Made by a program: the position numbers and the translations under genes. The notes beneath the pieces are model-generated. The model saw only the letters and a program-made list of their open reading frames with translations, was not told the origin of the DNA and searched no databases. Source: Rhizobium lentis (GTDB lineage Bacteria > Pseudomonadota > Alphaproteobacteria > Rhizobiales > Rhizobiaceae). From it: a stretch of 64,000 bases of DNA. Positions 1 through 9,240 of this stretch are shown here, one piece after another; position 1 is the first letter of the stretch; each line of letters starts with the position of its first letter. Location of the stretch: positions 806,001-870,000 of the forward strand of contig NZ_CP071454.1 of assembly GCF_017352135.1 (NCBI RefSeq), given 5' to 3'.

Positions 1-1491
1 CAGGCGGCAATCGGCTACATGCCGCAGCGCTTCGGCCTCTATGAAGACCTCTCGGTGCAGGAAAATCTCGATCTCTACGCCGACCTGCGCGGCCTGCCGA
101 AGAGCGAACGTCCTGGCGCATTCGACGAACTCCTGACCTTCACCGATCTCAAGCGTTTCACCAGCCGGCTCGCTGGAAAACTTTCCGGCGGCATGAAGCA
201 GAAGCTTGGCCTTGCCTGCGCGCTTCTGAAAAAACCGCGCCTGCTGCTGCTCGACGAGCCGGGTGTCGGCGTCGATCCGATCTCACGCCGTGACCTCTGG
301 AAGATGGTCGAGAACCTGACAAAGGAAGGTATCGGAGTGCTCTGGTCGACCGCCTATCTGGACGAGGCAGAAGCCTGCGACCATGTGTTGCTGCTCAACC
401 AGGGAAAGCTGCTCTTCTCGGGAAAGCCGGAGGAGATGACCGCCCGCGTTAACGACCGCGTCTTCCGGGTGTCCGGCGTCAAAGGCCGCCGCCGGCAGGT
501 ACTTGCCGAACTCCTGCAAGCCGACGGCGTCATCGACGGCGTAATCCAGGGCGAAGCGATCCGCCTGGTCGCAGCCAGGGACAGCAAGCCCGATATCGGC
601 AAAGGCGATGACGGCGAGTCGCTTGTCCCTGCCCCGCCGCGCTTCGAGGATGCCTTCGTCGACATGCTGGGCGGTGGCCCGGGCGGACGCTCCAGGCTGG
701 CCGAAGCGCAAGCGCTACTGAAGGTTGAGGGCGACAGGCCGGTAATCGAAGCCACGGGCCTGTCCAAGCGCTTCGGCGATTTCACCGCCGCTGACAATAT
801 CAGCTTCCATATCCACCGTGGCGAGATCTTCGGGCTGCTCGGGCCGAACGGCGCCGGCAAGTCCACAACCTTCAAGATGCTCTGCGGCCTGTTGAAGCCG
901 ACCAGCGGCGAAGGCCGCGTCGCCGGTTTCGATCTTCGCCGTGATGCCGCCGAAGCACGCAATCACCTCGGCTACATGGCGCAGAAATTCTCGCTCTACG
1001 GCGATCTCACCGTCATGCAGAATCTGGAATTTTTCGCCGGGGTTTATGGTCTTCGCGGCCAGCGCCGGCGCGAGAAGATCGCGCTGATGTCCGATATTTT
1101 CGATTTCGGCCGCCACGCCCGTCAAGCTGCCAAGGATCTGCCGCTCGGCCTGAAGCAGCGCCTGGCGCTGGCCTGCGCCGTCATGCATGAGCCGCGCGCC
1201 CTCTTCCTCGATGAACCGACCTCCGGCGTCGATCCGATCACCCGCCGCGAATTCTGGACGCATATCAACGGCTTGGTTGAAAAGGGCGTCACCGTGCTCG
1301 TCACCACCCATTTCATGGACGAGGCGGAATATTGCGACCGCATCTCGCTGATCTATCGCGGTCGCTCGATCGCGCTCGGTTCTCCCGACGAATTGAAAGC
1401 CCGGGTCGTAACAAAGGATGAGCCGGATCCGACGATGGAGGACGCCTTTATCGCGCTGGTGCAGCAGTCGGAAACGGAGGATGCCGCATGA
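1..1491 (+). CDS. ABC exporter ATPase with two fused nucleotide-binding domains (5' partial)
   Basis: The reading frame is open from the first base, so the start and the first Walker A lie outside the window; 496 residues are visible. The first NBD shows a Q-loop region, an LSGGMKQ signature (about nt 184) and an LLLLDEPG Walker B (about nt 241). The second NBD is complete, with GPNGAGKST Walker A (about nt 841), a degenerate LPLGLKQ signature and a LFLDEPTSG Walker B (about nt 1201). This tandem layout is that of the RbbA/YhiH type exporters that work with ABC-2 permeases. It overlaps the next permease gene by 4 nt (ATGA), so the three genes form one operon. A membrane-fusion (HlyD) partner is probably just upstream, outside the window. 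Substrate unknown. Confidence 0.93.
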   Translation, partial: QAAIGYMPQRFGLYEDLSVQENLDLYADLRGLPKSERPGAFDELLTFTDLKRFTSRLAGKLSGGMKQKLGLACALLKKPRLLLLDEPGVGVDPISRRDLWKMVENLTKEGIGVLWSTAYLDEAEACDHVLLLNQGKLLFSGKPEEMTARVNDRVFRVSGVKGRRRQVLAELLQADGVIDGVIQGEAIRLVAARDSKPDIGKGDDGESLVPAPPRFEDAFVDMLGGGPGGRSRLAEAQALLKVEGDRPVIEATGLSKRFGDFTAADNISFHIHRGEIFGLLGPNGAGKSTTFKMLCGLLKPTSGEGRVAGFDLRRDAAEARNHLGYMAQKFSLYGDLTVMQNLEFFAGVYGLRGQRRREKIALMSDIFDFGRHARQAAKDLPLGLKQRLALACAVMHEPRALFLDEPTSGVDPITRREFWTHINGLVEKGVTVLVTTHFMDEAEYCDRISLIYRGRSIALGSPDELKARVVTKDEPDPTMEDAFIALVQQSETEDAA

Positions 1492-2630
1492 TCGCTTCCC
1501 CCCTTCAATCCAAACTTGGCCGACTCAGGCGTCTTTTTGCCCTTGTACGCAAGGAAAGCTTCCAGGCGGTCCGCGATCCGAGCAGCATCCTCATCGCCTT
1601 TGTACTGCCGCTGATCCTGCTCTTTCTCTTCGGCTACGGCGTCTCCCTCGATACCGCGCGCACCCGAATCGGTCTCGTGACCGAGGAGATCACGCCGCTG
1701 ACGCAGGACCTTTCGGCCAGTTTCCGGGCCTCGCGCTATTTCGATGTGGCGATCGGCCGCGACCGGCGCCCGTTCGAGGAAGATCTCGTGCTCGGCAAGG
1801 TGCGCGGCATCGTCGTCATTCCGGCCGATTTCACGACGCGCTACACCGCCCGCAACGGTCCGGACATCCAGGTGATCGTCGACGGCTCCGACCCTAATAC
1901 CGCGAATTTCGTCCAGAACTACGCACAAGGCGCCGTTGCCAACTGGGAGCACCAGAGACAGGCGGACGTCGCCGCTTCCAGACCCGCCGTCACGGTCGAG
2001 CAGCGCTTCTGGTTCAATCCGGAGCTCACCAGCCGCAACTTCCTCGTGCCGGGTTCGATCGCCATCGTCATGACGCTGGTCGGTACACTGCTGACCTCGC
2101 TCGTCGTCGCCCGCGAATGGGAGCGTGGCACGATGGAGGCGATGATGGCGACGCCAGTGACGGCGGTCGAGCTGCTCGCCGGCAAGATCCTGCCCTATTT
2201 CCTGCTCGGCCTCACCTCAATGACGCTCTGCGTGCTGCTGGCGGTCTTTCTCTTCGGCGTGCCGTTCCGCGGCTCCGTCGCCGCCCTTTACACCCTGTCG
2301 GCCGCCTTCCTGATCCCAGCGCTGGGGCAAGGCCTGTTGATCTCGACGGCGACGAAGAACCAGTTCCTCGCCTCGCAGCTGGCACTGATCTCCGCCTTCC
2401 TGCCGGCCTTTCTGCTGTCGGGCTTCCTGTTCGAGATCAATTCCATGCCCACGATCATCCAGTGGATCACCTTCATCGTGCCGGCGCGTTACCTGATCCC
2501 CAGCCTGCAGACGGTGTTTCTCGCCGGCGACATCTGGCCGATGTTTGCTCAAGCAATCGCCGTCATGCTCACGATCGGCGGCATCATGTTCACGCTGGCG
2601 GCCCGCAGCACCCGAAAGAGGATCGGCTGA
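1488..2630 (+). CDS. ABC-2 type permease, first of pair
   Basis: This 380-residue inner-membrane protein belongs to the ABC-2 (YhhJ/YbhS/YbhR-like) permease family. An N-terminal transmembrane segment near residues 30-50 is followed by a large extracytoplasmic domain (about 55-190) and a C-terminal bundle of five hydrophobic segments (about 200-375). Its ATG overlaps the ATPase stop, which indicates translational coupling, and the second permease starts one base after its stop. The three genes should make an exporter that takes small hydrophobic molecules or drugs out of the cell. The sequence does not identify the cargo. Confidence 0.92.
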   Translation: MIASPLQSKLGRLRRLFALVRKESFQAVRDPSSILIAFVLPLILLFLFGYGVSLDTARTRIGLVTEEITPLTQDLSASFRASRYFDVAIGRDRRPFEEDLVLGKVRGIVVIPADFTTRYTARNGPDIQVIVDGSDPNTANFVQNYAQGAVANWEHQRQADVAASRPAVTVEQRFWFNPELTSRNFLVPGSIAIVMTLVGTLLTSLVVAREWERGTMEAMMATPVTAVELLAGKILPYFLLGLTSMTLCVLLAVFLFGVPFRGSVAALYTLSAAFLIPALGQGLLISTATKNQFLASQLALISAFLPAFLLSGFLFEINSMPTIIQWITFIVPARYLIPSLQTVFLAGDIWPMFAQAIAVMLTIGGIMFTLAARSTRKRIG

Positions 2631-2631
2631 G

Positions 2632-3744
2632 ATGGGATGGACAAGGCTTTACGCCCTCATCGTCAAGGAATTGCTCGCCGTGCTGCGCGACCCAAAGGGC
2701 CGCGCCATCCTGATCGGCCCGCCGATCGTCCAGCTTCTCGTTTTTTCCTATGCGGCGACCCTTGAGGTACGCAATGTCGACGTCATGATCCTCAACCGCG
2801 ACAGCGGCCATTGGAGCCAGGAACTGATCGAGCGCATCGATGGCTCGCCGACTTTTCGGACGATCGAGATTGCCGCCGATCAGGCGGAGGTCCGGGTCGC
2901 GATCGACAATCAGACTGTCATCGCGGCGATCGAAATCGGCCCGGATTTCTCCCGCAATATCGAGGCTGGGGCGCCGACCGACCTGCAGGTGGTGCTCGAC
3001 GGCCGCCGCTCCAACGCCTCGCAGATCGTTGCGGGCTACCTCTCGCAGATTGCAGCTGCGCTTGCCGCCGAGACGCCGGCCGGCAAACGCACCGGCCCCG
3101 GCATCGTCTCATCCGTGCCGCGCAACTGGTTCAACCCGAACCTCACCTATCAATGGTTCATGGTGCCGAATCTGATTGCCAGCATCGCGCTTCTGATCGG
3201 CCTGATCGTCACGGCGCTGTCGATTGCCCGCGAGCGCGAACTCGGCACCTTCGACCAGCTGATGGTGTCGCCGCTGCGCCTGCACGAGATCCTGATTGGC
3301 AAGCTGATCCCGCCGATGATGATCGGTCTCTTCCACATCACCGTCTACATCCTGGCCGCCGTCTTCCTGTTCGAGGTGCCGCTGCGCGGCTCGCTCTTGC
3401 TGCTTTACGGTAGCGCAATCTTCTATCTCGGTTCTGTTGCCGGCCTCGGTCTCTTCATCTCGGCGCTGTCGATGACGCAGCAGCAGGCGATCCTCGGCGC
3501 CTTTCTGTTCATGGTGCCGGCGATGCTGCTTTCGGGCTTTGCGACGCCGATCGAAAACATGCCGGGCTGGCTGCAGCCGATAACCTTCGTCAATCCGCTG
3601 CGCTATTTCCTGGTGATCGTCAAAGGCGTATTCCTCAAGGACATTCCCCTGAGCGAGGTGGTCAACCAGACGATTCCGTTGGCGCTGATCGCCGCCGTTA
3701 CGCTGAGCGCCGCCGCCTGGCTCTTCCGCCGGCGCCTGGAATAG
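2632..3744 (+). CDS. ABC-2 type permease, second of pair
   Basis: This 370-residue ABC-2 permease is paralogous to the preceding gene and has the same layout: one N-terminal helix, a periplasmic domain, then a C-terminal membrane bundle. The start was set at MGWTRLYALIVKE, because a longer frame upstream would run through the coding end of the first permease and the usual family N-terminus (a short amphipathic stretch before the first helix) begins here. The gene follows the first permease by one base. Two different permease subunits with one double-NBD ATPase suggest a heterodimeric exporter. No terminator was recognised directly after it. Confidence 0.92.
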   Translation: MGWTRLYALIVKELLAVLRDPKGRAILIGPPIVQLLVFSYAATLEVRNVDVMILNRDSGHWSQELIERIDGSPTFRTIEIAADQAEVRVAIDNQTVIAAIEIGPDFSRNIEAGAPTDLQVVLDGRRSNASQIVAGYLSQIAAALAAETPAGKRTGPGIVSSVPRNWFNPNLTYQWFMVPNLIASIALLIGLIVTALSIARERELGTFDQLMVSPLRLHEILIGKLIPPMMIGLFHITVYILAAVFLFEVPLRGSLLLLYGSAIFYLGSVAGLGLFISALSMTQQQAILGAFLFMVPAMLLSGFATPIENMPGWLQPITFVNPLRYFLVIVKGVFLKDIPLSEVVNQTIPLALIAAVTLSAAAWLFRRRLE

Positions 3745-3872
3745 TCCCCCGAGGAAGGCCCCAGCGGCCTCACAGAATGTGAATCAGGCTTCCAAAGCGT
3801 GACTCTTTGCGGCGGGAACATCGCATTGGCGGCGTCGTTACCAAGATGCAACCCCAGCAAAGGAGAAGCAAA

Positions 3873-4268
3873 ATGTACAAGATCCTACTTGTCTCCAGCG
3901 CCCTTGCGCTGTCGTCGCTTGCCACCAATGCGCTCGCTGATGGGGCCGTGACCGGTGCAGCCGGTGGCGCCATTACCGGCGCAATCGTCGGTGGTCCCGT
4001 GGGTGCTGCCGTTGGCGGTATTGCCGGCGGTGTTGCCGGTGCCGCGATTGACCCGCCGCCGCGCGAGGTCGTCACCTATGTCGAGCAGCAGCCGGCCCCG
4101 ACCTCCCGCGTGGTCGTCGAGCAACCGATCGTTGTCGGCAAGCCACTTCCGGCTGATGTCGTCGTGACGCCGGTGCCTGACAACCCGAAATATGCCTATA
4201 CCGTCATCAACGACCGCCGTGTGATCGTCGAACCCCGCACGCACCGCGTCGTGCAGGTGATTGAATAA
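3873..4268 (+). CDS. secreted glycine-zipper protein (DUF1236-like C-terminus)
   Basis: This 131-residue protein has a clear signal peptide (about residues 1-22, ending in NALA). A Gly/Ala-rich glycine-zipper stretch follows at about 25-55, of the kind that inserts in or associates with membranes. The C-terminal part ends in a YTVINDRRVIVEP segment like that of small rhizobial envelope proteins of the DUF1236 type. The start is fixed by the AAGGAG ribosome site at about 3863; a longer frame starting at 3807 lacks one. The gene stands alone and is closed by a strong terminator. Its role is probably in the cell envelope, but no specific function is known. Confidence 0.82.
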   Translation: MYKILLVSSALALSSLATNALADGAVTGAAGGAITGAIVGGPVGAAVGGIAGGVAGAAIDPPPREVVTYVEQQPAPTSRVVVEQPIVVGKPLPADVVVTPVPDNPKYAYTVINDRRVIVEPRTHRVVQVIE

Positions 4269-4308
4269 TCAACTCGTCGAGACCGCCTGCCGCGGCTCGG
4301 CTACCTCC

Positions 4309-4333
4309 AGCCCCGCTTCGGCGGGGCTTTTTT
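4309..4333 (+). terminator. Rho-independent terminator
   Basis: An 8-bp perfect stem (AGCCCCGC / GCGGGGCT) with a UUCG tetraloop is followed by a T run. It lies 40 bases after the glycine-zipper gene and ends its transcript. The stretch 4334-4473 after it holds nothing recognisable. Confidence 0.93.
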
Positions 4334-4473
4334 CGTGGGCAGCTCCTCCATCGGAATCGATCGCAGTAAAGTTTGCCCTGCTTGAGCGATAGAATATGCA
4401 TGCCGGAAAGCATCAGCCGAGCCTCCATCCCGATTGATGGGATCAGGGCCGCTGAAGCGAAGGGCCCGGGTCC

Positions 4474-4953
4474 TTAAAGAGGCGGCAACCGCTTTTTAAC
4501 GGACGTTCCTTTAACAACGGCCGTACTGGTGACGGCGTGCTCAGAGAGCGTTTCAAGAACATCGTCCATTTGTTCGATCGAATGGACAGCTAGGCGGGCA
4601 AGGAAAGGATCGTCACCAGTGATCTTGTCGCATTCGATAAATTCGGGTCGTTCCTGAATAAGCCGTTCGACTAGATGCAGTTTGCCGGGCAACGGCCTGA
4701 TCCTCACTATCGCCCGTATTTGGTAGCCGATAGCTCGCGTATCCACATCTACCGTGAAGCCTCGGATAACGCCGGCAGCTTCCAGCCGGCGAATCCGGTC
4801 CGACACGCTCGGTGGGGACATGCCCACGAGGCGAGCAAGCTCACTTATCGACAAGCGGGCGTCGGAATTGAGCGCGGACAGAATACGCGCATCTATTTCA
4901 TCTAGCGTCGATTTTCTAGTTTGAAGGTTCTGAGGTATTTTTGCCTTCGACAT
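4474..4953 (-). CDS. Lrp/AsnC family transcriptional regulator
   Basis: This 159-residue regulator has an N-terminal winged helix-turn-helix (about residues 18-65, including the LVGMSPPSVSDRIRRLE recognition region) and a C-terminal RAM/AsnC effector domain (about 75-150). The start MSKAKIPQ was preferred over a longer frame running back into the divergent gene, as family members begin about 15 residues before the HTH. It is divergent from the EamA transporter at 5039 across 85 bases, the classic layout for an Lrp-type regulator controlling a neighbouring amino-acid exporter. The effector is unknown. Confidence 0.9.
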   Translation of the reverse strand: MSKAKIPQNLQTRKSTLDEIDARILSALNSDARLSISELARLVGMSPPSVSDRIRRLEAAGVIRGFTVDVDTRAIGYQIRAIVRIRPLPGKLHLVERLIQERPEFIECDKITGDDPFLARLAVHSIEQMDDVLETLSEHAVTSTAVVKGTSVKKRLPPL

Positions 4954-5038
4954 GGCAAGCAATCTACTCGAACTCCTCTTCGCATTCCATAGAAATCGAT
5001 CGGATTGCATTGCATGATGGCTCCAAAAGGAGAAAATC

Positions 5039-5986
5039 ATGTTGCCTGGGATCATAGCCGGCCTGATCACTTGCGCCCTCTGGGGGCTGACTTTCGTCGC
5101 CCCACGCGCCGTCGCGCCATTCACGGCTTGGGATTTGACCATTGCCCGCTATGTTATCTTCGGTCTGGCCTGTCTTATCCTGATGGCAGATCGACGGTTC
5201 CGACCCGCCGGCATTGGCCCCTCGCGACTCCTGATCGGGATCCTGCTTGGCGGAGCGGGGTATGTCGGATATTTCGTCAGTGTCGCCTTTGCCGTTCAGC
5301 TTGCAGGTGCAACTGTCCCGCCCGTTATAGTGGGCACTATGCCGGTGCTTCTGGCAGTCATTGCCAATGTTCGGGACCATTCCGCGCCGTGGCGGTTTCT
5401 TCTCCTGCCGCTGTCGTTGATCGCGGCAGGGGTGACGATGGTGAATGTTGCGGCGATCCACGCGGCAAACGTTGCTGATACGGCGTCGATTTTGCTCGGC
5501 GTTCTCGCCAGTTTGGCAGCGCTTGCGATCTGGGTCGCCTATGGGTTGGCGAATGCGACGGTGATGCGATCGGTCGATGCCCCGGATGGTCTGCAATGGA
5601 CAGGGGTGCAAGGTGTCGGCGCGGCGGTTGGAAGCCTGCTGCTGCTTCCGTTGGCTTCGTTCGATCTGCTGGATATTGCAACGGCCTCCGAAACTTTGGG
5701 CTTTGTCGTATGGGCGCTGGTAATGGGGCTGGCCGGCTCGTGGCTTGCGACCTGGTGTTGGGTGGTTGCTTCTCGTCGCTTACCGCTGGCACTCTCCGCC
5801 CAACTCATTGTCGCGGAAACGGTCTTCGGTCTCGGCTACGGCTTCATATTCGAGGGCCGGCTCCCATCTCTCGCTGAGGCAATTGGAGCAACATTGCAGT
5901 TTGGCGGCGTTTGCTCCGCCATCGCAGTGTTCGGCAAGCCACGCAATCAACACGATTTGTCGCCAAATTCACTCGCGAAGGTCTAA
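5039..5986 (+). CDS. EamA/DMT superfamily transporter
   Basis: This 315-residue protein has about ten hydrophobic segments in two repeated EamA halves (about residues 5-140 and 150-305). The ATG is preceded by an AAGGAG site. DMT/EamA proteins of this type usually export amino acids or other metabolites. The divergent Lrp/AsnC regulator supports an amino-acid-related cargo, but this is inference. The gene is monocistronic: the next gene downstream is on the other strand, and the 286 bases between them hold only that gene's terminator. Confidence 0.9.
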   Translation: MLPGIIAGLITCALWGLTFVAPRAVAPFTAWDLTIARYVIFGLACLILMADRRFRPAGIGPSRLLIGILLGGAGYVGYFVSVAFAVQLAGATVPPVIVGTMPVLLAVIANVRDHSAPWRFLLLPLSLIAAGVTMVNVAAIHAANVADTASILLGVLASLAALAIWVAYGLANATVMRSVDAPDGLQWTGVQGVGAAVGSLLLLPLASFDLLDIATASETLGFVVWALVMGLAGSWLATWCWVVASRRLPLALSAQLIVAETVFGLGYGFIFEGRLPSLAEAIGATLQFGGVCSAIAVFGKPRNQHDLSPNSLAKV

Positions 5987-6171
5987 GTTCTGCAAGCGAC
6001 TTGAGTGACAGAAACGTTCTTCAGATTTCAGGTGTGGCCGAAAGCGGAAGCCGCACCGTGTCGAGAGACACGCTGATAAAGCGCTAATTTGCAACTGACT
6101 TTCACGACTTTGCAGAAGTGGTGTCCTGCGACAACTACCTGCGCAGAATGCTTCGCTAAGATACTCTAGGT

Positions 6172-6206
6172 AAAAAAGCCGCCCGTAACATCCGCGTTGC
6201 GGGCGG
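6172..6206 (-). terminator. Rho-independent terminator of the thuA-like operon
   Basis: Read on the minus strand, an 11-bp stem (CCGCCCGCAAC / GTTACGGGCGG, one A-C mismatch) with a 6-base loop is followed by CTTTTTT. It sits about 70 bases after the stop of the Gfo/Idh/MocA gene at 6273. Confidence 0.85.
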
Positions 6207-6272
6207 TTCAACAGCATCGCTTGTTCCAACCCACATTTCAGTAGCCAGTGGCTTGGCGGCCAGCGAACAAAG

Positions 6273-7316
6273 TCAAACCTTCAGCTCGCGCCGCTCGCGC
6301 TCGGTCACCATCGCGAGGTCGAGCACCTTCTGCAGGTTCGCGGCGTGGCGGAAATTCGGGTCGGGCTGGATGCCGCTTGCCACCGCTTCTGCAAAACGCT
6401 GGTAGTTGGTCGGCACCGGTGTCACCTCAATCTCCTTCCAGGTCGCCGTCTCGGCATCCTCGCCGAGGCAACCGCGCAGTTCCGATCCGGACGGTCGGTG
6501 GATGACCTCGAGGCTGCCCTTTTCGCCATAGATGCGCAGCTTCAGCTCATTCAGATGGCCGGTTGCCCAGCGGCTGGCGTGGATGACGCCGAGGGCGCCA
6601 TTGGCAAAATCGACCGACATGGTGAAGCTGTCATTGGCATCGAGCATATATTCGCCGATCTGGCCGCCCGGCGCCTTGTTGAAGGTCTTCAGCCGCGCAA
6701 AGACGTGGTCGATGTCGGTCGCGGCGCCATAGGCTGCGAAATCGAGAATGTGGATGCCGACATCGCCGAGCACACCGTTCGAGCCGTGACCGGTGGAAAG
6801 TCGCCACAGCCAGGTCGATTCCGTCCGCCAATCACCCCAGGCGCGCGAAACGAGCCAGCTCTGGAGATAGGAGGCCTCCACGTGCTTGATCGTTCCGAGC
6901 TCGCCGGCAAGCACCATCTCGCGGGCGCGCTGCAGCGGCGCGACGTTGCGATAGGTCAGGTTCACCATGTTGATGACGCCGGCCTTTTCGGCCGCTTCCG
7001 TCATCTCCAGCGCCTTCGGATAATTTTCCGCCAGAGGCTTCTCGCACAGCACATGTTTGCCCGCGGCGATCAGCGCCAGCGTCGTCGGGTGGTGGATCCG
7101 ATCCGGCGTGATGTTGGTCGCCGCGTCGAATTCGCCCCAAGCGATCGCCTCCTCCAGCGAAAGAAACCGCTTTTCGATGCTGAACTTGTCGGCGAAGGCG
7201 GAAAGCCGGTCGGGATCGGTGTCGACGGCGCCGACCACGGTCACACCATCGATTTTGCTGAAGTGGGTGAGCTGGTTTTTCGCCATCACCCCCGTGCCAA
7301 GAACGAGTAGTCGCAT
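6273..7316 (-). CDS. Gfo/Idh/MocA family NAD(P)-dependent oxidoreductase
   Basis: This 347-residue dehydrogenase has an N-terminal Rossmann domain (MRLLVLGTGVMAKNQ, residues 1-120) with the family EKPLAENYPKA motif near residue 93, and a C-terminal alpha/beta domain for the sugar substrate. It follows the ThuA-like gene by 9 bases and has a GAGG ribosome site. In rhizobia, ThuA-type proteins pair with a ThuB dehydrogenase of this family that oxidises trehalose and related disaccharides at C3. A role in sugar or polyol oxidation is therefore likely, but the thuEFGK transporter genes are not next to it, so I do not assign thuB. Confidence 0.9.
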   Translation of the reverse strand: MRLLVLGTGVMAKNQLTHFSKIDGVTVVGAVDTDPDRLSAFADKFSIEKRFLSLEEAIAWGEFDAATNITPDRIHHPTTLALIAAGKHVLCEKPLAENYPKALEMTEAAEKAGVINMVNLTYRNVAPLQRAREMVLAGELGTIKHVEASYLQSWLVSRAWGDWRTESTWLWRLSTGHGSNGVLGDVGIHILDFAAYGAATDIDHVFARLKTFNKAPGGQIGEYMLDANDSFTMSVDFANGALGVIHASRWATGHLNELKLRIYGEKGSLEVIHRPSGSELRGCLGEDAETATWKEIEVTPVPTNYQRFAEAVASGIQPDPNFRHAANLQKVLDLAMVTERERRELKV

Positions 7317-7325
7317 GAATGTACC

Positions 7326-8111
7326 TCAGCGGTAACCGGCTTCGCCGGCCTGGTGCAGTTTCGGTCCGCGTTCGACGATCGGTTCCAGTGCCTTTTCTAC
7401 CGGCACATTCGGAGCCTCGGTGATGCCGGTCAACGCGCCTTCAGGGTTATAGGCCCACTTGACGCCGTTGATCAGCACCTTCTGGATAGTGGCGTCGTGA
7501 TAGGTCGGATAGGTCTCGTGGCCGGGGCGGAAATAGAAAATGTTGCCGGCGCCGCGGCGCCAGGTCAGGCCCGAGCGGAACACCTCGCCGCCCTGGAACC
7601 AGGAGATGAATACCGTTTCGAGCGGCTCCGGCACCGAGAACTGCTCGCCATACATTTCCTCGTTCTCCAGCTCGAAATGCTCGCCGATGCCGGCGGCGAT
7701 CGGATGGCGGGGATTGATCGTCCACAGCCGCTCGCGCTCGCCCGCCTCGCGCCATTTCAGCGCGCAGGGCGTGCCCATCAGCCGCTTGAAGATCTTGGAG
7801 AAATGGCCGGAATGCAGAACCAGAAGGCCCATCCCTTCCCAGACGCGCTTGGCGACGCGCTCGACGACGACGTCGGAGACCGCGCCATGATCCTTATGGC
7901 CCCACCAGGTCAGGACATCGGTTTCGGCAAGACGGGCTTCGCTTAAGCCGTGCTCCGGCTCCTGCAGCGTCGCAGTGGTCGCCGAGATAGCGGGATCGAC
8001 GTTCAGCGCATTGGCGATCGTCGTGTGCATGCCCTCGGGATAGATGCCGCGGACGATCGCATTGGTAGTCTCGTGGATGTTTTCACCCCAGACGACGGTG
8101 CGTATGGCCAT
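7326..8111 (-). CDS. ThuA-like protein (trehalose utilisation family)
   Basis: This 261-residue protein of the ThuA family, a glutamine-amidotransferase-like fold, begins [14 protein letters not shown]. The family shares WGENVHE-type N-termini and a conserved [14 protein letters not shown] core, seen here at about residues 95-105. A good ribosome site (AGGAG) precedes the ATG. It is the first gene of a two-gene operon with the Gfo/Idh/MocA dehydrogenase. ThuA homologues act in disaccharide catabolism. The upstream palindrome at 8161 suggests control by a LacI/GalR regulator, whose gene is not in the window. Confidence 0.88.
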   Translation of the reverse strand: MAIRTVVWGENIHETTNAIVRGIYPEGMHTTIANALNVDPAISATTATLQEPEHGLSEARLAETDVLTWWGHKDHGAVSDVVVERVAKRVWEGMGLLVLHSGHFSKIFKRLMGTPCALKWREAGERERLWTINPRHPIAAGIGEHFELENEEMYGEQFSVPEPLETVFISWFQGGEVFRSGLTWRRGAGNIFYFRPGHETYPTYHDATIQKVLINGVKWAYNPEGALTGITEAPNVPVEKALEPIVERGPKLHQAGEAGYR

Positions 8112-8160
8112 GATGTGCTCCTGGAAGCTGAAAGTATCGAAAGGTGGGAAAAGCAGGATT

Positions 8161-8172
8161 CAAAGCGCTTTG
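8161..8172. promoter_or_regulatory. LacI/GalR-type operator
   Basis: CAAAGCGCTTTG is a perfect 12-bp palindrome with the central CG typical of LacI-family operators. It lies 50 bases upstream of the ThuA-like start. Confidence 0.6.
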
Positions 8173-8302
8173 GAAAAGCGGCGTTATTCGCGCCTCGTCT
8201 CCTCCACGTTCAAGCAACTCATAGACCTTTGTCAGGAATTTGACAAAGGGGAAATTTTTCCGGGGGGAGCGCGAGGAAGTTTTCGCTAATATCGGTGCAA
8301 AA

Positions 8303-8644
8303 TCAATGAAAAACGGACTTTGAGAACAGGTTGACCACGACGACGCCTGATATAATCAGGCCGAGGCCTACAATGGCCGGCAGGTCGAGACGCTGCTTGA
8401 AGAAAATCAGGCCGACGGAAGAAATCAGGACGATTCCCAAAGCGCTCCAAATCGCATAGGCGATGCCGACGGGGATGCTTTTCAGCGTGAGCGACAGGCA
8501 ATAGAAGGCAGCCGCATAGCAGGCGACGACAAGCGCCGTCGGCCCGATGCGGGTGAACTGCTGCGACAATTGCAGCGCGGTCGTGCCGATGACCTCGAGC
8601 ACGATGGCTGCAAAGAGCAGCCCGTAGATGGCGGCCTGGCTCAT
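8303..8644 (-). CDS. SMR family small multidrug resistance protein
   Basis: This 113-residue protein has four transmembrane helices and matches the EmrE/SugE class. The membrane-embedded glutamate needed for proton/drug exchange is E17 in helix 1, and the third helix carries the AIWSALG motif. The protein works as an antiparallel dimer in the inner membrane, exporting cationic compounds. It begins 17 bases after the TetR regulator's stop, so the two are probably cotranscribed, with a GGGA ribosome site. Confidence 0.93.
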   Translation of the reverse strand: MSQAAIYGLLFAAIVLEVIGTTALQLSQQFTRIGPTALVVACYAAAFYCLSLTLKSIPVGIAYAIWSALGIVLISSVGLIFFKQRLDLPAIVGLGLIISGVVVVNLFSKSVFH

Positions 8645-8661
8645 GGTTGAATTCCCTGCTG

Positions 8662-9234
8662 TTACTTTCCGGTCAGTTCGACAAGGCGGTCGATGAGATT
8701 GCGCCTCAGAGCGTCGTTGATGTCATGGCTTTCCAACGTGTCTGCGAACCACAGCCCGTCGGCGGCGAAACGCACGATCTGCGCATCGAGCGAGGAATCG
8801 GTGCCGACATATTCCTCAGCCCGCGCCTGGACCCATTGACGCCAGCGCAGGCGCAGCCGGGGTTCGGCGAGAAGCGCGATGGTCACCTGGGTCCAGCTCC
8901 GGGAATCATCGGGACGATCCCTGAGGCCGGACACTGCCTCGAGATAGGCGCGGGTGAAGCGGCCCTGCGGCAATGGATCGCCGCGCATCAGTTCCTCGAT
9001 GTCGGCGTCGAACCTGTCGAGCAGGCTCTCGAACAGCGCGTCGAGCAGCGCATTCTTCGTCGGGAAGTGATGCAGCAGCCCGCCTTTGCTGACACTGGAG
9101 GCGGCAGAGACGGCATCGAGGGTTACCGCCGCCATGCCGTCGCTCGCCGCAAGACGCGCCGCGACCTCCAGCAACTGCTGGCGCACGAGCGCCGGTTGTT
9201 TCTTGCGATGATGAGCGGTCGACATACGCGTCAT
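8662..9234 (-). CDS. TetR/AcrR family transcriptional repressor
   Basis: This roughly 190-residue TetR regulator has its N-terminal HTH at about residues 15-60 (TLDAVSAASSVSKGGLLHHFPTK split over helices 2-3) and a ligand-binding C-terminal domain. A TTG-initiated frame from 9261 would overlap the likely -35 box, so the ATG at 9234 is used; the ATG at 9225 is equally possible. The gene lies directly behind the palindrome at 9241-9254 and in front of the SMR pump. The expected circuit is autorepression relieved by a drug-like ligand that also induces the pump. Confidence 0.9.
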   Translation of the reverse strand: MTRMSTAHHRKKQPALVRQQLLEVAARLAASDGMAAVTLDAVSAASSVSKGGLLHHFPTKNALLDALFESLLDRFDADIEELMRGDPLPQGRFTRAYLEAVSGLRDRPDDSRSWTQVTIALLAEPRLRLRWRQWVQARAEEYVGTDSSLDAQIVRFAADGLWFADTLESHDINDALRRNLIDRLVELTGK

Positions 9235-9240
9235 AAAGAT

